A stretch of 64,000 nucleotides of DNA from Cercospora beticola (GCF_033473495.1 NC_088942.1:1550001-1614000); one strand, 5' to 3'. Counted from the stretch's first letter, positions 1-10,935 are shown. Notes: generated by a model not told the origin, from the sequence alone. Translations and numbers: made by a program.

Positions 1-1084
1 CAACGTATCGCGAACGTATCTTCGGAAGAAAGCTCGGAGCGAGGGTGCACAAGCGCACATGATAGCCAATTGACATTCGACAATCGACCATGCGAAGAAA
101 GTGTGTCCGACCCAGGTTGAGTCCATTGTTGTTCGGATTTTCCAGAGGTAATATGTCCGAGCGACTCCCGCTCCAGTAGCGACTAATCCGAGTGCGAAGG
201 TCAAGTTCAAAACGATCTTTTGGCGGAAGGAGATGGCGAGGTTGTAGTGGTTGAGTAGTAAGCAGGGGACAGCGACTGCGATGAGATCGCTGATGACGCT
301 GAGGACGCCGGCCCAGACGGCAACTTTTGTAGTTGCGATGCAGGTATATTCTTTCTTGTAGGTAGGGCTGAAAGCATTCCATATCGCGTCTGTTGGTCGG
401 CATGCTAAGATGTAGGCGAGTAAAACGCCAACGCCATAGCAGCAGGTGAAAATGAAAGCGGCTCGAAGTGTCCAGACCCATCGGCGGTTGAGCGTCTCTT
501 TTATCATGCGGCGGTGGAATAGGAGGATCGAGAGTTTGGTGCAGACGGTTGCTGCTACGAAGAGGACTTGAGCTATCCAGCCGGTCTGAATTCTGGTCAG
601 CCTTGAGCATCATAGTCACGGCGTTGTTCAGTGACATACCAAAGCTGCAGGGACCGCCCAATCGATTTTGTTATCCCAAGCATGTCTATCGAGGCCATAT
701 TCTGTTGTGAGTATCCAAGTCGCCACAGTCATGCCGATGGCGAATAACTAGTGGCGGGTCAGAAAGATCTGTTGTATCTTGACCATCTCGCATACTCACG
801 TATCCGAGGAAGACGAGCACATCGTCAAGACCAAATGTTCCAGCCAACTTTCTTGCCCTTAGGTAGAACCTCCCCGATAGCATGATCGTCACTGCTATTT
901 GCCATACTAGCAGAAAAGCTGGCATCCATGTTCGCCGCACAGGATTGATCTAGAGTGTCAGAACAATGGTCAGCGTCTGTTTTGGAACAGTGTGGAGGGT
1001 CATATTACTTACATAGTTAGGAGTAGGCCATTTGGAAATCTCTTCGAGGTCGATGTCTTTGAAGCCGCCACCTGAGAGAGACAT
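1..1084 (-). CDS. SAT4/rhodopsin-domain integral membrane protein, 3' end beyond window
   Basis: Four exons join in frame: 1013-1084, 800-949, 640-747 and 1-585, giving 305 residues before the window edge cuts the gene. All three introns have GT-AG borders (GTAAGT, GTGAGT, GTATGT donors). The product has about seven hydrophobic helices. It carries the family pattern RFYLRARK...GLDDVLVFLGY in the second exon, a Cys/Tyr-containing loop (ACRPTDAIWNAF) and an arginine-rich end (SLRAFFRRYVRDTL). This matches the fungal SAT4 / 'rhodopsin domain' family (PF20684), plasma-membrane proteins of mostly unknown function; some CFEM-bearing relatives are GPCR-like. No CFEM domain is visible here. The start codon at 1084 opens a short soluble N-terminus that reads straight into helix 1. 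The family call is firm; a specific role cannot be given. Confidence 0.85.
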
Positions 1085-2900
1085 TTCGGCAACCATATGG
1101 AGGAACAATCGAGCTCACGGAAAGTAGGAGCAAGTCCAAATGCCAGACGAAGACGCCGATCGAATACCTTGCTCAAGAATCAAGCCACATTAGTTCAACA
1201 AGTAAAGCAATAGTGATATAAGACCTGCTCAGCGCGAAAGGCAAGAACTCGTGCCACAAAGCAGCAGACGACGCACACAAATATACCCTTCCGCAATCGA
1301 ATGCGTGTCATCGAATTCCAGAACCATCACTCAAGCAATCTACAAAGATCCTGAACACCGGCGTCCTGCATCATGTAGAAGACGCAGCGGGCCTGCGTGG
1401 GATTTCGACAAGCTCACTCTACCAGATCTGCCACAACGTGCAGCAAAGAACCATGTGAGCGGAGACGGTGAAGATCTACACACCCATGTGGCGAGTCGGC
1501 GCGCTGGCTGCGCCCGTCAACGTGCTCCAGTGTGGCGGGTATAATGTGCAGCGTGCAGAAGGGGGATTGCGGAAGTTTGGAGCTAAAGATCGATCTGGCC
1601 GTGCAGGGAAATCGCTCTTTTCTTCACGGAGCACAAAATCTCGTGAGCGGTGGAGGTTGACAGGGGTGCGTTCTACATGCTGGCGCGGGAATCTTCAGCT
1701 CCACTGCGTTAAGGCTTCTGACTGGTAATATTCGCATTGAGTCCGCGCGTGCTTCGAGCACTGGTTCGTCTTCGATCTTCGAGTCGTTGTCGTGTACCGT
1801 CAGGTGTTCTGTTTGATGAGTGGTATCGTAATTTGTCCCGGACGCAAGACGCCTGATCAAGCGAAGCCAGATCACGCCACAGATTCCAATTCGTCGAATG
1901 GACTCGTCAGCACAGAAACGATCAGTTCACGTCTGGGGTACCGATGCTTCGGCACTGGGTCGATTGCATCTACCACATCGGGTGGGAGTGGAAGTAGTGC
2001 GCTGCATGCATGATGCTGTCAAGAGTAACGGTGTTCAGGTGTCAAGGGAAGATGCCGGTTCGCGGGACGGCATGCTTTACTGGTCGTACACATATTGCTT
2101 GCTTCGCCAGTGGCTTGTTCCCATCTCAGCGGCATCACGGATTTCGAGACCAAGGAGTCGGAGACGACTACATGCGGTCTGTCGGCTGCTGCATGCTCGG
2201 GTTGCCGTGCTGTCCGATGTTCTCTGATAGACGTGAAAGGGAATGCTGAAGGCCGGCCTCAGCTCACTCTCCTCAACAACAAGTCATAGCTTTCAATCTT
2301 CGCTTAGGTGCGTTAGCCTCCGGATCTGCGGACGAGGTCCTCTATGTTGGAGGAGTGTCCGCCGCGCCAGAAATCAACCACGCACGGAGTTGCTCGAAGG
2401 CTTCCGAGGTCCAGCTCTTCAACTCTAATCAGCGTACGCAATGCATCTGAAATGATTTGCGACGACCCTCGAAGGCGCTCTGAGGCGGATCACCGGAAAG
2501 TGGAGTCGCGCTTCATCCTAGCCAGACCGATCGTGCTTTTGCAAGGATAAAGGCCAGGGTCGTCACGCCAGCAGCAACGATTGTGCAGACAGCTGCAGTG
2601 GTAACATCCTGCGCTACAGTCAGCTCTCCCGACACTCAGAGTACAAATTAGCCGTAGGCACACAAGATCGTGATAATCATACGGACAGGTCAATCGCACA
2701 TCGCGCCGGTGGCATGTTCGAAGTTGAACTACGGATATGTATACAGCAATACCGTACAATGTTCGCGTTAGTAAGGCTCCCCAGACTACGACCAGCGATA
2801 GGCGAAAAAATGGCCGTCTTAGCGTGATGAACCCACGCGCATTCATGATCCAGCGCGAGGTCGGCAATGTTCGTGATGGATCGCAAAAGTACATTATGCT
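1085..2900. other. Intergenic region, no supported gene
   Basis: About 1.8 kb between the SAT4-type gene and the 3' end of the Myb protein gene. Several short frames of 60-130 codons occur on both strands, but none has a recognisable domain, convincing splice structure or normal start. The region has ordinary base composition and shows no repeat or RIP signature. Confidence 0.5.
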
Positions 2901-5900
2901 TCAGTGTGCTTTGCTTCGACGCTTCTCCGCCTTCACTCTGTCCCTCTTACCGTAGCCGATCGACTTGCGCTTGCTGCTGCCGCCACTGGATTTGAGCTTG
3001 TCCATGAAAGCTGAGGGGGCCATGTTGGGGCTGCCTTTCAAGCTTTCTGCGTCGCTTGTGACGAACCCAGTGTCCTCGAACTGGGTATCAGGCACCTGCT
3101 GCGTGACTTCTGAAGGATCTTCGTCTTCCTCCGAGGCACTGTGTCCAGCCTCCTGGGCCCGATGATCATCCTTGACATCGTCGTCGCTTTCATGAGTATC
3201 GTCCTCGTCATCCAGAACCTCAGCAGGTATGCGTGCAACATCCTCCATGTCGTCTTCACTTTCCGATTCAGTAACATAGTCTCTTGATTTGCCGTTGTTC
3301 TTCCGAGGTCCTTGCCCAAACCTCTCCTTGCGAGACTTCCTGATAGTATCAATCTCCTCTTTCGTCTTACCGATCAATTCCGTCCTAAAGGTACGGGTGA
3401 TGGCGTCGAGATTTCCTGCATTGTGTTTTTCAACCCATCTCGCCAGCACCAAGGCTTTGGCAGGTATAGTGTCCACTTTCTCGAGCCTCCGCTTGATTTT
3501 TGCGCTGTTGGTTGGCCAGTTTGCGATTGCATGCTCAAGAGCCACCCTACGCAAAGGACTCGCGTATGAGAATAGACTGAATCGGCTGTGCATATTCTTA
3601 GAGGACACGATGGACCAGACCACGTTCTTCTCGTCACGGAAGTGCTGATGGGGATTATCAAAAGAAGAATGGATCTCGACGAATACATCGTAGTAGTCGC
3701 CAATTTCAAATTCTTTGAGCGCACGCTTGGCTTGAGCAACTTTGGAGGGATTGTCGTCGTCGCGGGCTCGTTGTGTAGTGCTCCATGAGACATCGTTGTT
3801 CTTGGCCTTTGCCTGTGAAGCCCGCAACTTGAGATACTTTTCACGACACCGCTTCGTGGTGCGCTTGCCTTCGAGCTTATCGGAAACCACTTTCCAATTG
3901 ATCAAAGCCTCCAGACGTTCGCGATCTCGGAGAAGCGCACGATCGTCTCGCTGCTCATTCTTGATCACGTCGATGCATTCTTCAACGGCGGCCAGAAGTT
4001 GCTCTTCTTCCTCGATCGTCCACGGACCCAAGACTTTGTGTGCAAATTCGAAATGGTTCCTCCAGCGATCTTTGCAGTCCTGCGCAGTTCTGCCCACAAG
4101 GTCACTGATGGCTGTCCACTTGAGTGGGTACCTCGCATAAGCGGACCGAAGTGCCTCGTCGTCCTCTGGAGTCCAAGGACCGCGCTGTTGTCCGTGATAA
4201 CGACGCTGGCAAAACTTGCGAACGGACTCCACTGAGCGATCAGAGAAGGCGGCGAACATGTCAGTCTTGAAGCAGCCGCAAGTCTTCCAGTTCTGCACCT
4301 GCGCCATGAGCTGAGCTTCGCTGAGTCCTTCCTTCTGCATGGCGCTTTCGAAGATTTTGTCTGCGAGCTCCTTCTCTTCCTGAGTAAAGGGGCCGCTCAT
4401 TGTCACTCGGCGTTTGGGTTTGGCCGGCTTTTCGGGTCCGTCGTCATTGGACTTGCGCTTCTTGGGTTTCGATCCTGACGCCATAACCTCATGCTCACGT
4501 CGTCGCTTGTTTTTGCTACGCGTTGCTTCTTGTGCCGCGGCGCTGCTGACGGTGCCCATCGAATCGGAGTCTTCAGTCGCGACCTCGTTTGGTGGCACCT
4601 CGAAGTCTGCTTCCCCAGAATTTCGCTTCCGCTTCCGAGAAATCTTGGCGTCAGGCACAGACTGCTCGAGTTCCTCAGGCGGAACAGGAGGTTCTTGACT
4701 TTGACCGGCGAGCCATTCATCGACATTCGACGTTTGCGTTGCAGTGTTGAGAAGATGGGCGCCTTGATCAGATGTTGGAGGCGTGGGGATCACGGCAGGG
4801 ACGGCTAGTGCAGGATTGACGCGTACGCGTGGTGGTCTTGCCACTTTCCGCTGTTTCCTCACGACCGGATCTGGAGATTTCGCTGCGGTGGACGTGTCGA
4901 CGACGGCAGAAGGTGGTTCTTTGGCACTGATTGCTGCTTTTTTGCCCTTGCTCCTTGTTGTCTTCCGAGGCTTGTCGACCGCATCGGGGGCTGTCGCGTC
5001 GTAGTCGGCCTGCGCTCCAGCTTCGGTGTCCTTTGCGGCATCAGCGTGCATCACTTCCGCCTGCACCTCGTCCGCCTTCTGCCCGAGTGCTGCTTTGTTG
5101 ACCTCTATTTCTTCAGCCTCAGGATCACCATCCTCTGTTCCCGCGACATCCTCTTGAGCCGCGTCCACAACACTGTGAGCTTCCACATCGTCGTCGTCCT
5201 CTTGAAGCGACACAGAGTCTTCGGGCTGGTCGTGATCGTCTTCTTGGGTCTCCGGTCGATCTTGCTCTTCGTCTTCGGCTTGAATCTCCATAGGGTCTTC
5301 AGAATGCTCCTGTTGGCCCAGTGATTCCTTGCCCGAATCCGGCGATTGTGCAGTTGGGACAGTCACAGACACATGCTCAACGCCTTGGGGCGCTGCACTG
5401 TTGGCAGCCCTTTGTTCTGCCATCATGCGTAGCTCTAGATCACGCTGGGCAATTGACTCGTGTAAGAAGTGCTTAGTGCTCTTCATGCCTTCTTTCTTGG
5501 CCTTGGCCTCTCTTTTCTCTGATTTCGTGTGTTTTGCGATTGGAAACTTCTCCCCACGGGCAGCGTACACAACAGACGTCTCGCCTTCCTCGTTGATGAC
5601 ATACTTTGCCAGTCCCTTGTAGAGCTCACGTTCCAGGCTGCATTCGACAATGTATTCGCGTAATGCATTCCGAGCTGCTCTGCGCTTGTTCTCGCGCGTC
5701 TCCCATTCGCCTTGTGGATTCGCAATGGGCTCCTCGGTCTCCAGGTCATCGGCAGTGAGCTTGCGCTGCCGCATATACTCTGTTACTTGGTCCTCGGTAG
5801 GCTCGGGCCAGGCTTGTTCTTCGCCTGCGTCGTCGTCCATACTGTCGTCTTCCAGTCCTTCTTCACTTTCCTCAGCCTGCTCGATTTCTGTTCCCGGCGT

Positions 5901-6914
5901 GCCTTGGTCGTCCTCTATTTCTTCGGAGGAAGCCTTCATCTCACTGACAATTGAACGACCCTGGACAGGGTCTGCAGTGGTAGATGGCACTGTGGAACCC
6001 GATGAAGCAGGTCCCTCAGCCTGATCTGGGGCTGCACCTCTCTCTTCCGCTTCACTGATCTGGCCTACAGCCAACTGCACCTGATCCGCGTCTTTCGATC
6101 TGCTTTGTGCCGCTTCCACTTCAGCAACAGCCTCGTCGATCTTGGAAAACCAATCGCTTCCCTGATTGTTATTCTGCAGCTCTGCTAGCACGCTCTTCCC
6201 AGTTGCGCTCAGAGCATCTGGGCCATTCTGTGAATGCTTGTGTTTGTCAGGAGATTGTAGCTGACTCTGCGCCCTCGACAACTGCCCTTGCAACTCTTCG
6301 ACGTGATTGAGCAGCGCCTGCGCCTGCGTGGCTTCCAATATCTCACTCGAAGGAATGACGACTTGCGGCGGTGGCGGTACTGGCGAATGATACGGTGTAG
6401 GACTTCGGCGCGCGGTTGTGCGCGGTTTGTTTTGGCGAAGTGGACTGAAGCGCCGATCTGCCTTCACTTGTCCAGAGCGTGCTGGCGCGGCGTCTTCCTC
6501 GCTTCTCGCTGCTTTTGGGAGAGCCTTGCGTTTCTTCTGCTGCGGCTGCACCTCCTCGTCGCTACCTTCCACCGATGGTACCACTTTGACAACGCGAGGG
6601 CTTAGAAGGCGACGCTGCGAGCTTTGGCTGACCCGCTTCTTGGGAACTTTCGCTGGGGCTGAGGATGTAGGTTGGGATGACGGAATGGTTTGCGACAGAG
6701 GCGGCGCGTCTGCAGTGTTCGGTCGCGGCACATTGATGGGGCTCCAATGTATCGTCGTGGTGTGGTCGTGGTCGGATAGGGTTTCCATCACGTTGCTCTC
6801 GTTCGGCTGCCCGCGTGCTGCTTCTCGATCAACGTCGCTGAGTTCTGGCGTGGGCGTTCTTGCGATCACGATTTGTTGTGATTGTTGCGTGATCTGGCTG
6901 GAGGACTGGCCCAT
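2901..6914 (-). CDS. Myb-domain DNA-binding protein, REB1/TTF1-like (Pol I termination factor family)
   Basis: Single exon, 1337 residues from the ATG at 6914 (MGQSSSQ); the frame stays open upstream but offers no earlier ATG. The first ~830 residues are low-complexity, Glu/Asp- and Pro-rich, with a short coiled-coil stretch near residue 220. A DNA-binding block at about 840-1030 contains tandem Myb/SANT repeats: GPFTQEEKELADKIF, RGPWTPEDDEALR...WTAISDLVGRTAQDCKDRWR, and GPWTIEEEEQLL...NWKVVSDKL. A long basic/acidic tail follows. This order, with a degenerate first repeat and then two good ones, is that of yeast REB1 and vertebrate TTF1, which bind rDNA terminators and also act as general regulatory factors. 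The Pol I largest subunit gene lies 7 kb away. The Myb block is certain; REB1 orthology is inference. It diverges from the next gene across a 416-bp gap. Confidence 0.8.
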   Translation of the reverse strand: MGQSSSQITQQSQQIVIARTPTPELSDVDREAARGQPNESNVMETLSDHDHTTTIHWSPINVPRPNTADAPPLSQTIPSSQPTSSAPAKVPKKRVSQSSQRRLLSPRVVKVVPSVEGSDEEVQPQQKKRKALPKAARSEEDAAPARSGQVKADRRFSPLRQNKPRTTARRSPTPYHSPVPPPPQVVIPSSEILEATQAQALLNHVEELQGQLSRAQSQLQSPDKHKHSQNGPDALSATGKSVLAELQNNNQGSDWFSKIDEAVAEVEAAQSRSKDADQVQLAVGQISEAEERGAAPDQAEGPASSGSTVPSTTADPVQGRSIVSEMKASSEEIEDDQGTPGTEIEQAEESEEGLEDDSMDDDAGEEQAWPEPTEDQVTEYMRQRKLTADDLETEEPIANPQGEWETRENKRRAARNALREYIVECSLERELYKGLAKYVINEEGETSVVYAARGEKFPIAKHTKSEKREAKAKKEGMKSTKHFLHESIAQRDLELRMMAEQRAANSAAPQGVEHVSVTVPTAQSPDSGKESLGQQEHSEDPMEIQAEDEEQDRPETQEDDHDQPEDSVSLQEDDDDVEAHSVVDAAQEDVAGTEDGDPEAEEIEVNKAALGQKADEVQAEVMHADAAKDTEAGAQADYDATAPDAVDKPRKTTRSKGKKAAISAKEPPSAVVDTSTAAKSPDPVVRKQRKVARPPRVRVNPALAVPAVIPTPPTSDQGAHLLNTATQTSNVDEWLAGQSQEPPVPPEELEQSVPDAKISRKRKRNSGEADFEVPPNEVATEDSDSMGTVSSAAAQEATRSKNKRRREHEVMASGSKPKKRKSNDDGPEKPAKPKRRVTMSGPFTQEEKELADKIFESAMQKEGLSEAQLMAQVQNWKTCGCFKTDMFAAFSDRSVESVRKFCQRRYHGQQRGPWTPEDDEALRSAYARYPLKWTAISDLVGRTAQDCKDRWRNHFEFAHKVLGPWTIEEEEQLLAAVEECIDVIKNEQRDDRALLRDRERLEALINWKVVSDKLEGKRTTKRCREKYLKLRASQAKAKNNDVSWSTTQRARDDDNPSKVAQAKRALKEFEIGDYYDVFVEIHSSFDNPHQHFRDEKNVVWSIVSSKNMHSRFSLFSYASPLRRVALEHAIANWPTNSAKIKRRLEKVDTIPAKALVLARWVEKHNAGNLDAITRTFRTELIGKTKEEIDTIRKSRKERFGQGPRKNNGKSRDYVTESESEDDMEDVARIPAEVLDDEDDTHESDDDVKDDHRAQEAGHSASEEDEDPSEVTQQVPDTQFEDTGFVTSDAESLKGSPNMAPSAFMDKLKSSGGSSKRKSIGYGKRDRVKAEKRRSKAH

Positions 6915-7330
6915 GGTGAAGCTCCTGCCTCGACAACATGTCGGTGAGAGTTCTACATCCTCCTTCACGCTGCTTGCTGCCCATGTTCATCATTCAACTT
7001 TAAAGCTGCGGGACATTGGAATCCCTGCACACGCTGCACGAAAGCACACTAGCGCGCTTTCGGCGTTCGGCTGATCGCTTATTACGCGCGCCCCAGCCGT
7101 GCTGGGTCAGCCTAACATCAGCAGATACAACTTCCTGCGCGCATTCAACTACCTACTTCCAAGCGAAGAACACGCGAAAACAGCGGCTGGCCGCCTGTAC
7201 GGACCGATAGAACGCCAACTGTACCAGCAAGAACCACTGCGAACACCTATCTAGCGCGCATTCCGGAGACCATATCCTTGGAACTGGCCACTACCTCCCA
7301 GGACTTCAGGTCCTGCCTGCTCTGCCCAAT
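6915..7330. promoter_or_regulatory. Shared divergent promoter region
   Basis: A 416-bp gap between the start codons of the REB1-like gene (minus) and the four-helix membrane protein gene (plus). It must contain both 5' regions. I see no clear TATA box. Confidence 0.4.
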
Positions 7331-8010
7331 ATGACCACAGTCGAACAAGCCCAAATGTTCCATCGAGACCACCCCGATGAATACGGACCTGCGCCTGGCG
7401 AGACGGCGGAAGAGCACGCTGCTCACAAATACTTTGAACCCATCCGGCACTGGGGACTGGGCCGAAAACAAGAATCCGTCCTCTTCTATTGCTTCACAAT
7501 ACCTTCCTGGTGTTTCTGCATAGCATCCGCTGTGCTGGGCAGTTACCGAAGGACCGAAGCGAAATCCTTCATTGCCTGTGCGACAATCTGGCTTGTGCTG
7601 TGGGGAACCGCGTGGTTGCAAACGGCGACGCTCATGGTGCAGAGGGCAAGTTGGACCAGAGATGAGGCCAATCTGAAAGACAGGAAGCAGTATCTGTACC
7701 TCGCAGTGAGACTTCAGCGTCTGATGATCGTAAGTGATTTCGCGTCTTCTTTCACTTCGCTGGTATTGACAATTTTCAGGTGACAGCGACAATCTGTCTT
7801 CCGACTTTTATCCAGGCATATGTGCGACGTGACAGCTTCAAAGACACGCCGTATTGGCTGGTCTTCTTGCTGTTCTTCATCTTCAACACGGTCGGCTGCG
7901 TCATGAACGCGTACAACAACATCACCTGGGAGTGTGATCGCTTGCACTACGAAGAAGGAGAGCCGCCAATGCGATACACGGCACTGGCGATCCTCGGCAT
8001 CCCGTCATGA
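7331..8010 (+). CDS. Four-helix integral membrane protein, unknown function
   Basis: Two exons, 7331-7729 and 7780-8010, separated by a 50-bp intron (GTAAGT donor, TTTTCAG acceptor); 209 residues. The N-terminal ~45 residues are soluble and acidic. They are followed by hydrophobic segments around FYCFTIPSWCFCIASAV, FIACATIWLVLWGTAWL, VTATICLPTFIQAYV and WLVFLLFFIFNTVGCVM, and a short polar C-terminus. I do not recognise the family. The topology resembles small fungal multi-pass proteins with no enzymatic motif. The splice call is secure because both exons read in one frame and the hydrophobic pattern continues across the junction. Confidence 0.75.
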
Positions 8011-8810
8011 GATTCATGAGACTGTTCACGATCTGGTTTCTAGCAGAACAGTATAGAGAAAATGTATAGATGGGTAAATGCGGGACTATGCGATGTGCAG
8101 AGAATTTTGCTTCGCTACAGGCGAAAGAGTGAGAAATTGAGCAGACAATGAAATTGACCACGGTCGTTGTCCCCGGCCACTAATCACCGAAAGATTGTAC
8201 GCTGTAAGTGGCATTGAGGTTGGGTTAGCGATCAATGGTAGCATTTAGAGCGATGCAATACTAAAGAACATTTACTAGTGCTGACACGGCGGCTACGCAT
8301 GTACAGTATCTACCTTTGGGACAGGAGTGGTATGGCAACCGATAAATAAATCGAACGAGCACGAGCACACGTCCAGACGCCGAACGAGCAGCGATTGTTG
8401 AACTCACAGCTGCGTAAACCAAACGTCCTTGAAAGGATCTTGCCTGCCGTCTCACGCCTTTATGAGTCGAGAAGTGGCTCAATTGACCATGAACAACGAA
8501 ACTTCAAAGGTACGTCCCAAAGGCGCTTAGCGAGTACGAGCTCATGTACCGATGTCTCAGCAGCAATTTATCCGAAGCACCACCAAAACACTCGACAATC
8601 TACTTGTACCACACGGCATGAACATTAGGTTGCCTCACAATAAAAATGAATCTTCCGTCATAGAGATGGCAATATATGCAAACTTGGCAGCTCAAGCATT
8701 TGGCGACACGCTCAAGCATGCTAAGGTATATTAGATGTTCTTCGCCTACTCCCCACCGCCTTCGCACCGCACCTACATTCGTTACACAAACCTTACTTCA
8801 CTCATTCATC
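8011..8810. other. Intergenic region with GH131 promoter
   Basis: An 800-bp gap holding the 3' flank of the membrane protein gene and the 5' flank of the GH131 gene. A TATA-like run (GGTATATTAG) near 8724 lies about 85 bp upstream of the GH131 start. Nothing else is supported. Confidence 0.4.
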
Positions 8811-9581
8811 ATGTCTTCCCTTAAGGTCTTGCTTGCTCTCGCCTCAACAACATCTGCCACTATCCTCTGGGACGGCCGTCTCAACAACTACACAGACGCC
8901 TCATTTCTAGAGTCCTGGTCCTGGTCCAACCAAGTCGGACCCTATCAATACTACATCCACGGTTCCGAAAATGTCTCCGACTACATCACTCTCTGCCCAA
9001 ACGCCAAAAACCCAGCAGACACATCTTCAGAACAAGGAATCATAATCTCCATCGATGAAACCTCAAGCTGGAACGGCCAGAATATGATGCGAACCGAACT
9101 CATCCCATCAACCAAAGCCCCCATCAATAAGGGCAAAGTCTTCTACCACTTCTCTATTACTCACTCCGAAACGAACCCTCCAACCAAAAACGAAGAACAC
9201 CAACTTTGTTTCTTCGAGAGCCATTTTACTGAACTCAAGTACGGAGAGAACAACGGCTCAGTAAACCTTCTCCGCTGGCTCGTTGATGGACAGACTCAGT
9301 GGAATGCAACCCTTGAGGCAGGCGTTTGGCACAATGTTGCTTATGGAATCGACTTCGATGCCAAGACTGTTGCATTCTATCACTCTACGGGAGAAGGGGC
9401 GTTGGAGCTGATCAAGGGCCCTGTTGCGGCGAATACGTTCTCTGATGGAGCGGATTGGCATTTGGGTGTTTTGAGGTTGCCTGGAGCTGATGGACCGAGT
9501 CTTGCGAGGGAGAGCTGGCATTTCTCGGGGGTGTATATCGAGGATGGGGAGTTGACGACGACGTTTGGAGCAGCGATCTAG
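8811..9581 (+). CDS. Secreted glycoside hydrolase family 131 (beta-glucanase)
   Basis: Single exon, 256 residues from the ATG at 8811; the frame continues upstream, but this ATG opens a clean signal peptide (MSSLKVLLALASTTSA) followed directly by the mature start TILWDGR. Family signatures are ILWDGRLN, SWSWSNQVGPYQYYIHG, WNGQNMMRTELIP (with the conserved Glu), GVWHNVAYGIDFD and WHFSGVYIEDGEL, the last containing a conserved His. Full length matches characterised GH131 enzymes, a beta-jelly-roll family from fungi and oomycetes that cleaves beta-1,3/1,6- and beta-1,4-glucans. There is no cellulose-binding module. N-glycosylation sequons are visible (NYT, NVS, NGS, NAT). It is probably extracellular and acts on plant or fungal cell-wall glucan. 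Confidence in the family is high; the exact linkage preference is unknown. Confidence 0.92.
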   Translation: MSSLKVLLALASTTSATILWDGRLNNYTDASFLESWSWSNQVGPYQYYIHGSENVSDYITLCPNAKNPADTSSEQGIIISIDETSSWNGQNMMRTELIPSTKAPINKGKVFYHFSITHSETNPPTKNEEHQLCFFESHFTELKYGENNGSVNLLRWLVDGQTQWNATLEAGVWHNVAYGIDFDAKTVAFYHSTGEGALELIKGPVAANTFSDGADWHLGVLRLPGADGPSLARESWHFSGVYIEDGELTTTFGAAI

Positions 9582-9711
9582 ATCTGTGAGAGTTGAAATT
9601 TATGGCTGAGGCAATCCTGTTCATGTATAGATACTTTGCGAGCTTGAGTTGAGTAGCTCAATTTGGACAGGAAAGTGCTCCTGTATCTACTCATTTGGAC
9701 CTACACCTGCC

Positions 9712-10067
9712 CTCGAGCAGTGTTGATATGTTCGATACGTTTCGGAAACGTTTTAGAAACATTTGACAACGTTCAACGACTAGCGTCGCTTGACTATGAT
9801 TGGTCAGTTCAATCTCGTCTTGATCTATGTCGACTGATCCTCAAGCAGCGCAACAATGTTCAGAACGTTTCTCATACGTTTCGGAAACGTTTGGCAATGT
9901 ACATCAACTAGCGCCGCTTCATTTTGATTGGATAGATCGAATTGCTGCCTTTCATTCACACCACTCTGTTCATCGAGCACTTGCAGAAATGTCCAAAACG
10001 TTTGGGATACGTATGAGAAATGTTCAGCAACGTACATCCACTAGCGCCGCTTTATTGTGATTGGTCA
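9712..10067. repeat. Three diverged ~130-bp tandem repeats
   Basis: Three imperfect units follow one another. Each runs from a tcgagca/tcaagca start, through one or more acgtttcggaaacg-like palindromes, to ctagcg(t/c)cgctt and an attgg box. The ctagcg core recurs at about 9780, 9908 and 10041, a period of 128-133 bp. There is no coding frame across the units. The ATTGG (inverted CCAAT) in each copy is a visible possible protein-binding site. The block sits between the GH131 stop and the convergent stop of the following gene, so it is 3' to both. Function is unknown. Confidence 0.75.
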
Positions 10068-10125
10068 TAACACGCTGCCATACTACCAGTCTTGCCGCGT
10101 GCGGTGCACGCTTGGGCAGCACTGT

Positions 10126-10935
10126 TTAAACATCAAGCTTCTCCTCACGACGGCGTCTCGATCCCTTGGATTCGAACCAGCGTTCCCTTGTCTCTTTCGG
10201 CATTAAAAGATCGCCCACCTCTCCCCCTCGCTTCCATTCCCAGGCCCTCAAGAAGCCCTGCCCCTTGTAATCCTCAAGCTTTTGATAGAAGGTCGCGCCA
10301 TAGAGAGTCTTGAGCAGAAAACATCTCTCATCCATCGTTCTTGCCAGGCGGACCCTAGCAAGCGCTAGTTCACTCGGTGGCAAATTTTCATCATCGCCTT
10401 CAAAGCCCCATACCATCTCGAACTCGGCCACCCACAACCCCCCAGTGCTGGGCCAGCCTACACATATCCAACGACTTTCCCTTTCTGTCGGCGGAGATAA
10501 GCCTTCTCCATTCTCACGTTTCCCAAGCCCGTTCTCAACCGCAAATTTGACTTGACCCACATATCTGTAGCGTTCCTCGCTGTCATACCACTTTGCTCCA
10601 AGAAGCAGGAGTTGTTGGCAGAACTCGTCCTCCCTCGTTTGATTTGTATCGCGCCTGAGAGGCGGATCCAGTGCATTCATGTCCAAGAATTCGAAATCAA
10701 CGACAGTAGCGTCGTCAAGAGCAATCACTCCTCCTCGAGATGGCCAGCCGCGAATGCCGATAAACTCATCTCCAATCGAGGTACGGGTCCAGGGTTCGTA
10801 TGGAGGTGTTGGGCCAGAAATGACGGGTGGCCGGCGTTCTTCCACTCCTGCAGTGATTTCGGTTGTTGATCGAGGAACTGGGTTGCTACTCCACGAGGAG
10901 GACACCATGTCGAATGCCTTATTGATGAGTTCCAT
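10126..10935 (-). CDS. Hypothetical protein, 269 residues
   Basis: Single exon from the ATG at 10935 (MELINKAFDMV); the frame extends three codons further but only through non-ATG triplets. The protein is soluble, rich in Trp, Glu and Arg. Distinctive stretches are YEPWTRTSIGDEFIGIRGW, RWICVGWPSTGGLWVAEFE and a C-terminal basic run GSRRRREEKLDV. There is no signal peptide, no membrane segment and no motif I can tie to a family. The stop is convergent with the GH131 gene across the tandem repeats. Codon use resembles its neighbours and the frame is long for chance, so I consider it real but unassigned. Confidence 0.6.
   Translation of the reverse strand: MELINKAFDMVSSSWSSNPVPRSTTEITAGVEERRPPVISGPTPPYEPWTRTSIGDEFIGIRGWPSRGGVIALDDATVVDFEFLDMNALDPPLRRDTNQTREDEFCQQLLLLGAKWYDSEERYRYVGQVKFAVENGLGKRENGEGLSPPTERESRWICVGWPSTGGLWVAEFEMVWGFEGDDENLPPSELALARVRLARTMDERCFLLKTLYGATFYQKLEDYKGQGFLRAWEWKRGGEVGDLLMPKETRERWFESKGSRRRREEKLDV

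Noticed and set aside
1251..2289. Overlapping plus-strand frames of 60-109 codons.
   Set aside because: No domain, no consistent splice structure, and composition like noncoding DNA.
2513..2886. Possible small two-exon minus-strand membrane protein (2683-2886 joined to 2513-2608, hydrophobic tail VCTIVAAGVTTLAFILA).
   Set aside because: The splice junction is plausible, but the frame has no proper ATG except one giving only about 42 residues, and it lies against the 3' end of the Myb gene.
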